Assembly (NCBI GenBank): GCA_035606695.1
Contig: DATNEW010000041.1
Location: 62,001-126,000 of the forward strand
Direction of reading: 5' to 3'
DNA length: 64,000 nt
DNA from: Gemmatimonadaceae bacterium
GTDB taxonomy: Bacteria; Gemmatimonadota; Gemmatimonadetes; Gemmatimonadales; Gemmatimonadaceae
Part shown: positions 15,858-25,483 of the stretch, piece after piece
Numbering within the stretch: the first letter of the stretch is position 1
Layout: each line of letters opens with the position of its first letter
Made by a program: the position numbers and the translations under genes
The notes under the pieces: generated by a model
What the model was told of the DNA's origin: nothing
The model's input: only the letters and a program-made list of their open reading frames with translations
Databases searched by the model: none

Positions 15858-16651
15858 CGGATGCCCCCGGACGTTCGAGGCGCCGCCGACTCGGCCTGGC
15901 CGAGCCTCTCGCTGGAGGCGTGGCGCGATACGCACGCCACGCTGCACATGTGGCTGCAGATCGTCGGCAAGACGCGTCTTGCGCTCGCGCCGATGGAAAA
16001 TCACTGGTGGCAGACGACGCTGTACGTCACGCCGCGAGGCTACACGACGTCCGCGATGCCGTACGGCACACGCACACTCGCCGTCGACGTCGACTTCATC
16101 GATCACCAGCTGAACGTGCGAACGAGCGACCGCGCCGCGCGCGTCATTCCGCTCGTTCCGAAATCCGTCGCGACATTCTACGCCGAGTACCTCGACGCAT
16201 TCCGGTCCCTGGGCGTCGACCTCCATCTCTACCCGGTCCCCGTCGAGGTCGAAACGGCGATTCCGTTCGCCGACGACGACCAGCACGCCGCCTACGATCG
16301 CAGCGCTGCCGAGCGCTGCTGGCGCATGTTCGTGCAGGCCGATCGCGTGTTGAAGCAATTTCGCGGCGGCTTCATCGGCAAAGCGAGCCCGGTGCATTTC
16401 TTCTGGGGCAGCTTCGATCTGGCGTACACGCGCTTCTCCGGCCGGCGCGCGCCGCCGCATCCTGGCGGAGCTCCGCACTGCCCCGCATACGTCATGGCCG
16501 AAGCCTACTCGCACGAGTGCAGCAGCGCGGGCTTCTGGCCCGGCGGCGGCGCGATCACCGAGCCGGCCTTTTATGCGTATGCGTATCCGGAGCCGCCCGG
16601 GTACGCAGACCGTTCCGTGGCCGCCGGCGCATTCTACAGCCGCGATATGGG

Positions 16652-16689
16652 CGAGTTCATCTTGCCGTACCGAGTTCATCTTGCCGTAC
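16652..16689. repeat. Exact 19-bp tandem duplication causing a frameshift
   Basis: Two adjacent identical copies, 16652-16670 and 16671-16689, starting CGAGTTCATC and ending TTGCCGTAC. The duplication interrupts the DUF5996-like gene. Precise head-to-tail copies without divergence point to a recent replication-slippage event. Confidence 0.95.
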
Positions 16690-16840
16690 GAGGTAGTGCG
16701 GACCTCCGTCTCGCCCGACGCGACGTTACTCGCGTTTCTCGAAAGCACGTACGCGGCGGCGGCGGATCTCGGCCAATGGGATCGAGCGGCGTTGGAACGT
16801 GCGCGCGCGATCGACCGCGGTGCGTCGCCGGCGAGCAGTG

Positions 16841-16873
16841 AAAAAGCCAGTCAAGTCATCGACTCGACTGGCT
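16841..16873 (-). terminator. Terminator downstream of the decayed permease
   Basis: 13-bp stem with one mismatch (16845-16857 against 16861-16873) and a 3-nt loop, followed on the minus strand by TTTTT. It lies about 60 bases beyond the permease remnant's stop and overlaps the 3' end of the convergent DUF5996 gene. Confidence 0.7.
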
Positions 16874-16934
16874 ATCCGTGATTGCATGAGACTTCCGCAA
16901 TATCGAAACTGGAACGTCGCGGGCCGCGAATCAG

Positions 16935-17313
16935 TCAATCCGATCGCAGGATCGTCGTCGGCGTGACGCGCCCAAGCCGCCAGGCCGGCAGGCCGGCAGG
17001 CCGCTCGCAACCATAGCGACGACGGCGAACGCCGGCCGCCGCCGTAATGAGCCCACCGCAAATCGCACGTCGCCGCTCGTCTGCTCGAGCAAGCGCGTGC
17101 CGCGCCCGTCACGAACAGCTTCCTTCGCCCGCTCCACGCCGCCAAATGCAACGAGCGCGGCGCGCCTCGCCACGTCCGCGCCCATACCGCGCGCGACGTT
17201 GAGCTCCGTCGCACGTTCGAGATGAAAGCGCAGCTCTCGATCCATGTCGTGCTCGACCCAGTCGCGGCGCAGCGCGGCACGCAGCCAGAGTCTGGACGCT
17301 CGGAGGAATTCAT
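16935..17313 (-). pseudogene. Remnant of a PadR-linked MacB/FtsX-type permease
   Basis: The first part matches the N-terminal prefix domain of orphan permeases found with PadR regulators (DRELRFHLERATEL, GGVERAKEAV, then RRRPAFAVVAMV at the first membrane helix). It then jumps directly to what looks like the extreme C-terminus (LPAWRLGRVTPTTILRSD), so roughly 750 codons are missing. Two more lesions are visible: three near-copies of an 8-bp unit at 16981-17004 shift the frame at the junction, and removing one unit rejoins both parts; and the only start codon, ATG at 17311-17313, is out of frame with the conserved FLRASRLWLRAALRRDWVEHD region. An intact relative lies at 35414. Confidence 0.8.
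16981..17004. repeat. Octamer tandem repeat CAGGCCGG x3 in the permease remnant
   Basis: Two exact copies of CAGGCCGG and a third differing at the last base. The extra 8 bp shifts the reading frame of the permease remnant; with one unit fewer the N- and C-terminal pieces read through in one frame. Confidence 0.85.
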
Positions 17314-17314
17314 C

Positions 17315-17566
17315 TCAGCGCTCGGCGACCAGCACGAGATCGACGGCGTCCGCGAACCGGCGCCAACCGGTCGTCTCGGCGGATAGCGGACGGTGTCCGG
17401 CGGCCGTGAGACGATAATACTTGGCCTCGCGATTGTTCTCAGTGGTGGACCATTCGCTCGTCACGAGCTCTTTGCGGTCGAGCCGGTAGAGCGCCGGATA
17501 GAGCGACCCTTGACCAATCTGCAGCGCGTCGCGCGATAGCTGCTCGAAGACCAAGGGGCCGAGCAA
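17315..17566 (-). pseudogene. Truncated PadR-family regulator
   Basis: Encodes most of a PadR winged helix (EQLSRDALQIGQGSLYPALY, RLDRKELVTSEW, NNREAKYYRLTAAGH), but the first 20-25 residues of the family (the LLxGTLDxLILxxL helix) are absent. A TGA lies immediately before the only possible start, a TTG at 17564-17566, and the upstream 180 bases do not resemble the missing part. The residual LGPL suggests a short internal deletion too. The permease remnant follows directly, as in intact PadR-permease pairs. Upstream there is a perfect hairpin, CCCCTCT/AGAGGGG, at 17674-17692, of unknown role. Confidence 0.75.
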
Positions 17567-17751
17567 TCAACCGGTGGCAAAGGCTGGGTGGGAGCATATC
17601 CCACCGGCTTTGGAGCGGCGCCGACGAAGCTGGGCTCCTCCACCTTGCCGCGGCAACGCCGTTGTCCTAGCTTCCCCTCTAATTCAGAGGGGTACCGCTG
17701 AGCGCGCCAGTATGTCGACGCCATCGGCCATAGCGCGCACGAAATCACAAG

Positions 17752-17772
17752 GAGGAATAGGAGACATTCCTC
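17752..17772 (+). promoter_or_regulatory. Shine-Dalgarno sequence displayed in a hairpin loop
   Basis: Perfect 7-bp stem GAGGAAT/ATTCCTC enclosing the loop AGGAGAC, with the ATG at 17773 directly after the stem. AGGAG in the loop has 9 nt spacing to the ATG; a second GGAGG forms part of the 5' arm. The structure could tune initiation. An alternative ATG at 17803 has its own GGAG six bases upstream. Confidence 0.5.
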
Positions 17773-18969
17773 ATGTCACTGTGTCTCTTGTCGGAGCTAT
17801 CAATGCCGTTCGCCTTACCGGTGACGATACTGAGGATCAACCGAGCGGCCAGCGCGACGCTTCTGACCATCGCCGTCGTGCGAAGCGCGCCCGTTCTCTG
17901 CCAGGCGGCGGCGATCGCCGTTCCGTCGGCAAAGACTGCGGTCGGGCCGTTCGACGTCCGCATCGTGCAGCGGGCCGCGGCGCTGCTCTCGTCGCCCGGA
18001 CACTGGAATCGTGTCGACCGCGGTGGATGCCCCCGGGAGGACACGACGTATACGGTCCGGTGTGCGTTGGGCCGCGCCATCAAGGAAGCGGCCGGGCTCG
18101 AGTGGAATCCCGCGGCCGCTGGCGCCCCCGCCAATACGAAGTCATCGCCCCGGCCGATCGAATGCGCACTACACGTCTCGGCTGATGACCCAGGGGGATC
18201 GTGTGGCACGCTGTGGGAAGAGGTGCCCGTGTTCTTCGTCTCGCGAGCCAAAACGATCAGCAGCGGCGTGTGGCGCAAGGACGCGCAGCCAACGGAAGTG
18301 TGGGCCGGCACGATGGCCGACGCGGAGGGGCCGGTCAACTTCGAAGGGCGCCACGGCGTGGACGTCGTCGCTCGGCGAAAGGGGTCTGACCCGCTCATTG
18401 AATTCAACAATGACTCGACGACGACGTTTGCCGACGTGCGGGAATACTTCCGCGAGTTGGAAGCTCGAGTGCAACAGCATGCGGCGTCGGACATGGAACG
18501 CGTCGCGGACAGTGTGGAGATCGAGATCTATAAGGGCGGCCACGGCGTGATCCGAACCTACAACGGCTGGTTCCCGGTATCTGGCTTCACGGCGCACGGC
18601 TCGCGCATCACGTTCCGGATGGACACGACGAAGGAGATCGCTCCGAATGCGGTCGATCGCCAGATCCTGGTGCGCGCCATGAAGATCCTGTCGTCGGATT
18701 CCGTGTGGAATCGCGCCGACGACCGCACGTGTCCGGCGCACGCCACGAAGTGGAGCATCTACTGCGCGGTGGAGCAGGCGGAGATCGACGTGGCAGGCGG
18801 ATACCATCACCGCCGGCCCGCGGGCGAGCTGGTGCGCGAGATCGTCGACGAACGCACGAAGTCGCGGAATTATCACCATCGCATGATGGACTACAACAAC
18901 GATCCGACGACGACGCTGGCCGACGTGCAGAGCCTGTTCGCCGAGGCGATCGCGCGAATCAGGCCGTAG
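17773..18969 (+). CDS. Secreted protein with a duplicated Cys-containing module, unknown function
   Basis: 398-aa protein with a hydrophobic N-terminus ending near LCQAAA, probably exported. It contains two copies of one module. Copy 1 (about residues 63-235) has ALLSSPGHWNRVDRGGCP, TVRCALGRAIKEAAG and FNNDSTTTFADVREYF; copy 2 (about 295-398) has KILSSDSVWNRADDRTCP, SIYCAVEQAEIDVAG and YNNDPTTTLADVQSLF. The shared pattern is a Trp-Asn-Arg, a CP motif, a YCA/RCA motif about 12 residues later, and an NND-TTT-ADV end, so paired cysteines may form a disulfide. I cannot name the family or a reaction. Starts at 17773 and 17803 are both possible. Confidence 0.75.
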   Translation: MSLCLLSELSMPFALPVTILRINRAASATLLTIAVVRSAPVLCQAAAIAVPSAKTAVGPFDVRIVQRAAALLSSPGHWNRVDRGGCPREDTTYTVRCALGRAIKEAAGLEWNPAAAGAPANTKSSPRPIECALHVSADDPGGSCGTLWEEVPVFFVSRAKTISSGVWRKDAQPTEVWAGTMADAEGPVNFEGRHGVDVVARRKGSDPLIEFNNDSTTTFADVREYFRELEARVQQHAASDMERVADSVEIEIYKGGHGVIRTYNGWFPVSGFTAHGSRITFRMDTTKEIAPNAVDRQILVRAMKILSSDSVWNRADDRTCPAHATKWSIYCAVEQAEIDVAGGYHHRRPAGELVREIVDERTKSRNYHHRMMDYNNDPTTTLADVQSLFAEAIARIRP

Positions 18970-18997
18970 GGCTGCAGATTCGGTTGGTTTCTTCCAA

Positions 18998-19071
18998 TAG
19001 CAGGGGTGGGACTCGAACCCACGACCCCGGCATTATGAGTGCCGTGCTCTAACCACCTGAGCTACCCTGCC
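18998..19071 (-). tRNA. tRNA-Met(CAT), elongator
   Basis: 74-nt cloverleaf on the minus strand: acceptor GGCAGGG/CCCTGCT with a G-U first pair, D-arm with GGTTAGAGC, anticodon stem CGGCA/TGCCG around loop CTCATAA (anticodon CAT), and T-arm GTGGG-TTCGAGT-CCCAC. It closely resembles elongator tRNA-Met; the acceptor lacks the C4-G69/C5-G68 pairs expected of a lysidine-modified tRNA-Ile(CAT). CCA is not encoded. Confidence 0.92.
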
Positions 19072-19139
19072 AACACGTGCCGCCAACAACCACATACCCT
19101 GAAATCAAACGGCCGGCCCCTAAGGACCGGCCGTCCGAA

Positions 19140-19213
<74 letters not shown>

Positions 19214-19248
19214 GCAGTGACCGTAAACTAAGGGTACGTCAAAGCGTG

Positions 19249-19572
19249 TCAAGGCGACTTGGGTGCCTTCGCCACCGTGTCCGGCGCACTGCTGAATCGA
19301 TACAGCAGTTCCTTGTTGCCGCGCACCATACCGAACACTTCACGCGCGATGCGCTCCTGCGTCGCCGGATCGTGCTGCACCTTGTCCTTGTAGCGCGTGA
19401 GCGAGTCGACGACGCGCTGCAGTGAATCAACCGCTTTGGTCACCCGCGCGCGCTGGCGCTTCTGACGCACGAGATCCGTCGTGCCGAACTCGCCACCCTG
19501 TACCGCGAAGGCGAGCCCGGCCAGCCCGAGCGCCGCAATGATCAGGCGGCGAACGACGGTGCGACCATCCAC
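19249..19572 (-). CDS. FtsB/DivIC-family septum formation initiator
   Basis: 107-aa bitopic inner-membrane protein of the divisome. After a short basic start there is one transmembrane helix (LIIAALGLAGLAFAVQGG, about 10-27), then a coiled coil (about 32-70, with leucine/valine heptads such as VDSLQRVVDSLTRYKD) and the family's C-terminal PATQERIAREVFGMVRGNKEL. It works with FtsL and FtsQ in septal peptidoglycan synthesis. Its start lies 11 nt after the enolase stop; an eno-ftsB arrangement is common in bacteria. Two tRNA-Met genes follow. Confidence 0.88.
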   Translation of the reverse strand: MDGRTVVRRLIIAALGLAGLAFAVQGGEFGTTDLVRQKRQRARVTKAVDSLQRVVDSLTRYKDKVQHDPATQERIAREVFGMVRGNKELLYRFSSAPDTVAKAPKSP

Positions 19573-19583
19573 GGTCAGAGCGG

Positions 19584-20915
<1,332 letters not shown>

Positions 20916-21833
20916 TTACTCCACGGGTACGCAAATCTCGGTGAGCAATTCTTCCTTCGGCGTGCGCGTTGGATCGTTGAGGTAGCGTTCGTAGCTTTCG
21001 CCCTGGGCGATCCGAACGGCGTTCGCGGGAATCCACTCGCCCATGAAGCGCGCCCACGTGTCGCCGAGCCGCTCGTACGGTCCCTTGTGTACGGTGCATG
21101 CGTATCGCCGGGCCGGGAGGCGGTGCTCGGTGAGCGTGTCGGGAATCTTCACGCCCTCGGGCACGACGATCGCGGCGTCGGAGCGGAGCTGATCGGCCGC
21201 CGTGGACTCCGGGTCGTCGTGATAGAGTGCGATCATCACCGCGCCGGGGTGCCCGAAGAGACCCGCCGGTCCGGCAATCGCACCCAAACGCCCGAACGCC
21301 TCGTTGATCTGGATGTACGGGCCGATGTGTCGCACGCCCGCCGCGCGCATGGCGGGTTTGTCCTCGATGTCGACGTGCATGTCGAGTCCTCCGGTGTGTC
21401 GTGGTGTGAATGCGGCGATCGCGGCCGCGGCGGCATTCGCGGCGTGCGGCTCGTAGTGTACACCGCAGGCAGCCGCGAGCTCGATCCGCGCCTGTGAGAG
21501 TTTTCTAAATTCGGTCGGCGGCATGTTGTAGTTCGCGCGAAAGGCGCGCGTGAAGGCCTCGTGCGTGTCGTAGCCCGCGCCGAACGCGACGTCGGTGACG
21601 GGCGCGCCGGAGTGTGCGAGTCGCCACGCGGCGCGCTCCATCCGCAGGCGCCGCACGAGCTCCATCGGGGTTTCTCCGACCATGCCGCCGAACACGCGAT
21701 GAAAATGGAACGGCGACAGACAGGCGTCGCGCGCCAGCGACTCGAGGTCGAGCGCGGCATCGAGATGATCGACGACGCGCGCAAGCACGCGGCGTACCGC
21801 CTGGCCGTAGAAGCTCCGCGTTCCCGGTTTCAT
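20916..21833 (-). CDS. AraC-family regulator with GyrI-like ligand-binding domain
   Basis: 305-aa transcription factor. Residues about 10-110 hold the two helix-turn-helix motifs of AraC/XylS proteins (ESLARDACLSPFHFHRVFGG, VTDVAFGAGYDTHEAFTRAF). Residues about 150-305 form a GyrI/SbmC-like domain (MRAAGVRHIGPYIQINEAFGRL, RYACTVHKGPYERLGDTW), which in relatives binds small hydrophobic or cationic drugs. The arrangement is like Rob/SoxS-type or DNA-gyrase-inhibitor-linked regulators, suggesting control of stress or efflux genes; targets are unknown. It lies 51 nt beyond the eno start region on the same strand, transcribed towards eno. Confidence 0.9.
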   Translation of the reverse strand: MKPGTRSFYGQAVRRVLARVVDHLDAALDLESLARDACLSPFHFHRVFGGMVGETPMELVRRLRMERAAWRLAHSGAPVTDVAFGAGYDTHEAFTRAFRANYNMPPTEFRKLSQARIELAAACGVHYEPHAANAAAAAIAAFTPRHTGGLDMHVDIEDKPAMRAAGVRHIGPYIQINEAFGRLGAIAGPAGLFGHPGAVMIALYHDDPESTAADQLRSDAAIVVPEGVKIPDTLTEHRLPARRYACTVHKGPYERLGDTWARFMGEWIPANAVRIAQGESYERYLNDPTRTPKEELLTEICVPVE

Positions 21834-21919
21834 TGCACGGGAATGTAGGAAGCGCCGACGAGACGCGCTTGATATTTCTTGCGAAGTTTCGCGGCGTTGT
21901 CGCGCGCCGAGCGCGGGGC

Positions 21920-22666
21920 TTACACGCCCGCGACCGGATGCTCCGACGTCGACACGCCGTAGATCGCGCGTAGCGCGTCTGCCATCCGGGTCCACGTTTC
22001 CGTCATCAATTCGGCGCGATGATCGTAGTCGTAACCGACCGTGGGCAAAGGCTCCAGAAAGTGGAGCTCGATCGTGCCGGGCCGCACGCGAAACGTGCCC
22101 TTGGGCATCACTTCGCGCGCACCGTAGACGACGGTGGGAATGATCGGCGTCTGTGACGCGATCGCGAGCACGAACGGCCCCTTCTTGAACGGTCGAAGAT
22201 GGTAGTCCTGGCCGCGCGTCCCTTCCGGGCAAACGATGATCGCGCGCCCGCGCTGCACTTCCTTCGCGGCGACCTTGTACGACTCGAACGCCGCTTTGCG
22301 ATTCTCGCGCTCGAGAAACACGATGCCGGCGCATTCGGCCGCGAAGCCAAAGACGGGGATGCGACGAAGCTCAGCCTTCGCGACGAAGCTGCACCACGGC
22401 ACCTGCGACGCGAGCGCGAAGATGTCGAACCAGCTCACGTGGTTGGCGACGAACACCGAGCCCGATGCGCGATTCAGCCGTTCCGCGCCGTTGACGTGCA
22501 CGGTCACTCCCGCCGCGCGGTTGATCGACCGCGCCCACGTCCGAACGGCGCGGGAATAGATCGAATCCGGCCCCTGCGGCCGTCGGAGCAGACGAGCGAC
22601 GATGACCGTTGGCCCCAGAATCATCGTCATGACCAGCGCGACAAGCGCGACGAACAGCGATCGCAT
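21920..22666 (-). CDS. plsC: 1-acyl-sn-glycerol-3-phosphate acyltransferase
   Basis: 248-aa membrane-associated acyltransferase that makes phosphatidic acid from lysophosphatidic acid. After an N-terminal membrane helix (LVALVMTMILGPTVIVARLL) come the four family blocks: NHVSWFD with the catalytic His76 and Asp81, then FVAKAELRRIPVFG, GIVFLERENRKAA, and CPEGTRG (about 146-152). The ATG start overlaps the thiL stop as TGATG, so it is translationally coupled; a TTG one codon upstream is also possible. Final gene of the nnr-thiL-plsC operon. Confidence 0.93.
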   Translation of the reverse strand: MRSLFVALVALVMTMILGPTVIVARLLRRPQGPDSIYSRAVRTWARSINRAAGVTVHVNGAERLNRASGSVFVANHVSWFDIFALASQVPWCSFVAKAELRRIPVFGFAAECAGIVFLERENRKAAFESYKVAAKEVQRGRAIIVCPEGTRGQDYHLRPFKKGPFVLAIASQTPIIPTVVYGAREVMPKGTFRVRPGTIELHFLEPLPTVGYDYDHRAELMTETWTRMADALRAIYGVSTSEHPVAGV

Positions 22667-23610
22667 CAACGCGAAAAGTGATCGTGGCCCGCGCTGATTT
22701 CAACGCGCGCGCCCATTGCGTCCTTCACGTGAACGCCCACGCCGCTCGCCTCCGGTTGACGGACGCGGCCAATCTCCGTCAGCGGAATGCCGAAGCGGGC
22801 TTCGAACGCGCGTGTATCGAACGCCGGCCCGGTCACGAGCAGCTCATATTCTTCCCCGCTGACGAGCGCGTCGCGCGCATCGATGCCGCCGATGAGCGGC
22901 AACCGCGGCGCGTCGATCACGATCCGCGCATCGCTGGCCGCGGCGAGATGACCGGCATCCGCAACGAGACCGTCCGAAATGTCGACGGCCGCCGACGCAC
23001 CCTGCCACGCGAGCCATCGCGCCTCGGCAAGTCGCGGCACCGGATGCGCAAAGCGCTCGTGAAACCGCTCAGCACGTTCGCCGCGACGGAGTGCAGTCAG
23101 CGCAGCGCCGGGTGCGCCAAGCCGGCCCGTCACGAACAGCTTGTCTCCAGGCGTGGCGCCACTGCGCATCAATGGCGCGAACGCGTGTCCGAACACGGTC
23201 GTGGTGATCGAAAGCTCGCTGCCAGAACTGATATTGCCGCCGCGAATTACCGTGCGAGCAGCGGTCACCGCTTCACCAAAACCGTCCGCCAACTCGCCGA
23301 GCGACTCGCGCGCATCGCTCGGTACGACCAGCGAGATCAACACGCCGCTCGGGTGCGCGGCCATCGCCGCGAGATCGCTCAGCGCCGCGGCGACGGCGCG
23401 ATATCCGATCTCGCGAAGTGAGAGCCAGTCACGCCGAAAATGGCGTCCGTCGACCGCCGTATCGACGCTCGCGACGACCCGATCGCCGCGTGGCGGCGAC
23501 CACACCGCCGCGTCGTCGCCGACGCCCTGGGCTCGCGTGCCCCACCGCGCAAGCAGCTCGCGGATGGCGTCGAATTCCGCGCCCGGTCCAAGTGCGATCT
23601 CGCCCGTCAT
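22666..23610 (-). CDS. thiL: Thiamine-monophosphate kinase
   Basis: 314-aa enzyme that phosphorylates thiamine monophosphate to the active diphosphate cofactor. PurM/ThiL-like fold features: GVGDDAAVW near the N-terminus, SVDTAVDGRHF with magnesium-binding Asp, YRAVAAALSDLAAMAAHP, VIRGGNISSG, TVFGHAF and the C-terminal SAAVDISDGLVADAGHL. Start and stop overlaps (ATGA with nnr upstream, TGATG with plsC downstream) indicate tight coupling. Nothing unusual in length. Confidence 0.95.
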   Translation of the reverse strand: MTGEIALGPGAEFDAIRELLARWGTRAQGVGDDAAVWSPPRGDRVVASVDTAVDGRHFRRDWLSLREIGYRAVAAALSDLAAMAAHPSGVLISLVVPSDARESLGELADGFGEAVTAARTVIRGGNISSGSELSITTTVFGHAFAPLMRSGATPGDKLFVTGRLGAPGAALTALRRGERAERFHERFAHPVPRLAEARWLAWQGASAAVDISDGLVADAGHLAAASDARIVIDAPRLPLIGGIDARDALVSGEEYELLVTGPAFDTRAFEARFGIPLTEIGRVRQPEASGVGVHVKDAMGARVEISAGHDHFSR

Positions 23611-25169
23611 CTACCGATCGCCGGCAGCTCGGCGAGTACGGGATATCGCGTCGGCCGATCGTCGAACGTCCAGCTCTGGCGCAACTCGGCGACGACGTCC
23701 TCGAGCGAGATTCCGCGCACGCCGGCGCTGCTCGGAATGCGCTCCGCCGCGCGGCCGTGAACGTAGGCCCCGATCGCGCCGGCAACGAACGCGTTTCCGG
23801 TTTGAGCGAGCATCGTTCCCGCGATGCCGCTCAACACGTCGCCGCTGCCGGCAGTCGCGAGCGCGGGCGTACCCGTCGCGCTCACGAGCTGCGCGCCGCC
23901 GCGTGACGCGATGATCGTCGGCACACCCTTGAGAAGAATCGTCGCGCCCAACGCCGCTGCCTCGGAGCGAGCGACGTCGAAGCGATTCGCGAGCACCTCT
24001 TCGGCCGGAATGCCGCTGATGCGCGAGAACTCGAGCGGATGCGGCGTCAGCAACGCGGCCTGGTCGCCGATCAGTCCCGCGAGCAGCTGTGCGCGTCCCT
24101 CGAACAGCGTGATCGCGTCGGCATCGAGCAACATCGGACCATTCCAATTATGTAATACCAATTCCAGTATCGCCCGGCTGGCATCGGACCGGCCGAGTCC
24201 GGGACCGATGACGACGGCGTCGGCCCATTCGGCGATGGTGGTGCGGACGCCATCCGCATCGGTCGGCCACGGCGCGGCGAGCGCGTGAGGCTCGGTCTCC
24301 TGAATGACCGGCACGCTCGCCGGGTCGACCACCAGCTTGACCATGCCGATCGCGCTGCGCATCGCGCCGCGGGCGGCCAGGACGGTTGCGCCCGCCATCC
24401 TGGCCGAGCCGCCGACGATCGCCAGCTTCTTTCGCGTGCCCTTGTGGGCTTCGGCGCCGATCGGCGGCAGATTTGCCGCGACGTAGGCATCGTCAATGAG
24501 CGAGGGCGCGCCGTCGTCGAGTGAGCTGTGGACGCCGAGCCCGATGTCGAGGACGACGATCGTTCCGCAAGCGTCGCGGCGTATGAGGTGTGCGCGTTTG
24601 ATGGTGCCGAAGGTCAACGTGCAGTCGGCCGAGATGGCGTGCTCGCTCGATTCGCCCGTCGTCGCGTCGACGCCGCTCGGCAGATCGAGCGCAACGACAA
24701 CCGCGCCGCGCTGTCGTACGGCGATCGTCAGCTCGGCACACTTCGCGAACGCACCGGTGAGGTGTCCTCGGCCGCCGGTGCCAAACAACCCATCGACGAC
24801 GATGCGTTCGACGCCCGCGATCGAATCAGTCGCGTCCGTGCCGGACACGAGACTGCCCTCGGGAAGCGTCTCGAGCGCGAGCGCGCGCTCGGCCGACGCA
24901 TCGGGTGTCTTCGCTTCGATCGGCTCCAGAACGCGGACGCGTGCGCCGGCAGCCGACAACGCGCGTGCGACGACCCAGGCATCGCCGCCGTTGTTGCCCG
25001 GACCCGCAAGCACCAGGACGCCCGCCGACAACCGATCGCGATAGCGGAGCGCGATCTCGCCCGCGGCCGCGGCACCGGCCCGTTGCATGAGTGCGCGCGA
25101 CGGCACGCCGGCGGCAATCGCCGAAGCATCTCGCGCCGCCGACTCCGAGCTCGTGACGACGCGGATCAT
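23607..25169 (-). CDS. nnr: Bifunctional NAD(P)H-hydrate repair enzyme (epimerase and ADP-dependent dehydratase)
   Basis: 520-aa two-domain protein that repairs damaged NAD(P)H hydrates. Residues about 1-210 are the YjeF_N epimerase: QRAGAAAAGEI, VLAGPGNNGGDAWVVARAL and VVALDLPSGVDATTGE. Residues about 225-510 are the ribokinase-like dehydratase (Nnr_D): KGTRKKLAIVGGSARMAG, VIGPGLGRSDASRA, LLTPHPLEFSRISG and ATAGSGDVLSGIAGTMLAQ, the last holding the catalytic Asp. It starts the operon with thiL and plsC, overlapping thiL by 4 nt. Confidence 0.96.
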   Translation of the reverse strand: MIRVVTSSESAARDASAIAAGVPSRALMQRAGAAAAGEIALRYRDRLSAGVLVLAGPGNNGGDAWVVARALSAAGARVRVLEPIEAKTPDASAERALALETLPEGSLVSGTDATDSIAGVERIVVDGLFGTGGRGHLTGAFAKCAELTIAVRQRGAVVVALDLPSGVDATTGESSEHAISADCTLTFGTIKRAHLIRRDACGTIVVLDIGLGVHSSLDDGAPSLIDDAYVAANLPPIGAEAHKGTRKKLAIVGGSARMAGATVLAARGAMRSAIGMVKLVVDPASVPVIQETEPHALAAPWPTDADGVRTTIAEWADAVVIGPGLGRSDASRAILELVLHNWNGPMLLDADAITLFEGRAQLLAGLIGDQAALLTPHPLEFSRISGIPAEEVLANRFDVARSEAAALGATILLKGVPTIIASRGGAQLVSATGTPALATAGSGDVLSGIAGTMLAQTGNAFVAGAIGAYVHGRAAERIPSSAGVRGISLEDVVAELRQSWTFDDRPTRYPVLAELPAIGR

Positions 25170-25193
25170 AATGGAATGGGGTGGGGTGGACTG

Positions 25194-25379
25194 CTACTTC
25201 TGCGACGTTCCGACGGTGCGGCCGTAGCTCAGTTCACCGTTGTCGATGCGGACGTTGAAGCCGCAATCGGGATTGCTGCAGGCCCAGGCTTTATAGGTGA
25301 TCGGCGCGCCATCGCGGCCATAGTCGCTCAAGGGAAGCAACGTACCCACGTTGCATTTCCTGCAGCTCGGAAATTCCAT
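25194..25379 (-). CDS. Small zinc-ribbon protein
   Basis: 61-aa protein with two CxxC-type pairs: SCRKCNVGT near the N-terminus and WACSNPDCGFNVRIDNGE, together a four-cysteine zinc ribbon. Between them are GRDGAPITYKAW strands. The ATG at 25377-25379 has GGAG six bases upstream and is preferred; an ATG at 25391 and GTG at 25397 are in frame. The role is unknown; small zinc ribbons often bind nucleic acids or serve as subunits. It lies 24 nt before nnr on the same strand. Confidence 0.75.
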   Translation of the reverse strand: MEFPSCRKCNVGTLLPLSDYGRDGAPITYKAWACSNPDCGFNVRIDNGELSYGRTVGTSQK

Positions 25380-25483
25380 CGCTTTCTCCATGCCCACCCT
25401 CTCCCATCATCACGTCGTCAAACGCGCTCGCCATTCGTCGCGGACGCGCCGCAGGATGAATCGCGATCTCGAACCTCAGAACG

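Larger units (their letters stand above)
15861..16881 (+). pseudogene. DUF5996-family gene, frameshifted by a 19-bp tandem duplication
   Basis: The first 264 codons encode a typical DUF5996-like protein (MENHWWQTTLYVTPRGYTT, HFFWGSFDLAYTRFSGR, EAYSHECSSAGFWPGGG), reaching GEFILPY. At 16652-16670 a 19-bp block is repeated exactly at 16671-16689, adding one base modulo three. Beyond it the current frame reads unrelated basic sequence to 16841, while the expected C-terminus (EVVRTSVSPDATLLAFLEST and AAADLGQWDRAALE) continues in another frame to a stop at 16881. Deleting one copy restores a 333-aa protein. The gene is thus either inactivated, phase-variable, or affected by an assembly error. Family function is unknown. 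Confidence 0.85.

Noticed and set aside
17567..17751. Possible transposase remnant between the truncated PadR gene and the duplicated-module gene
   Set aside because: No transposase motif, terminal inverted repeat or target duplication could be identified; only a short hairpin at 17674-17692 stands out.
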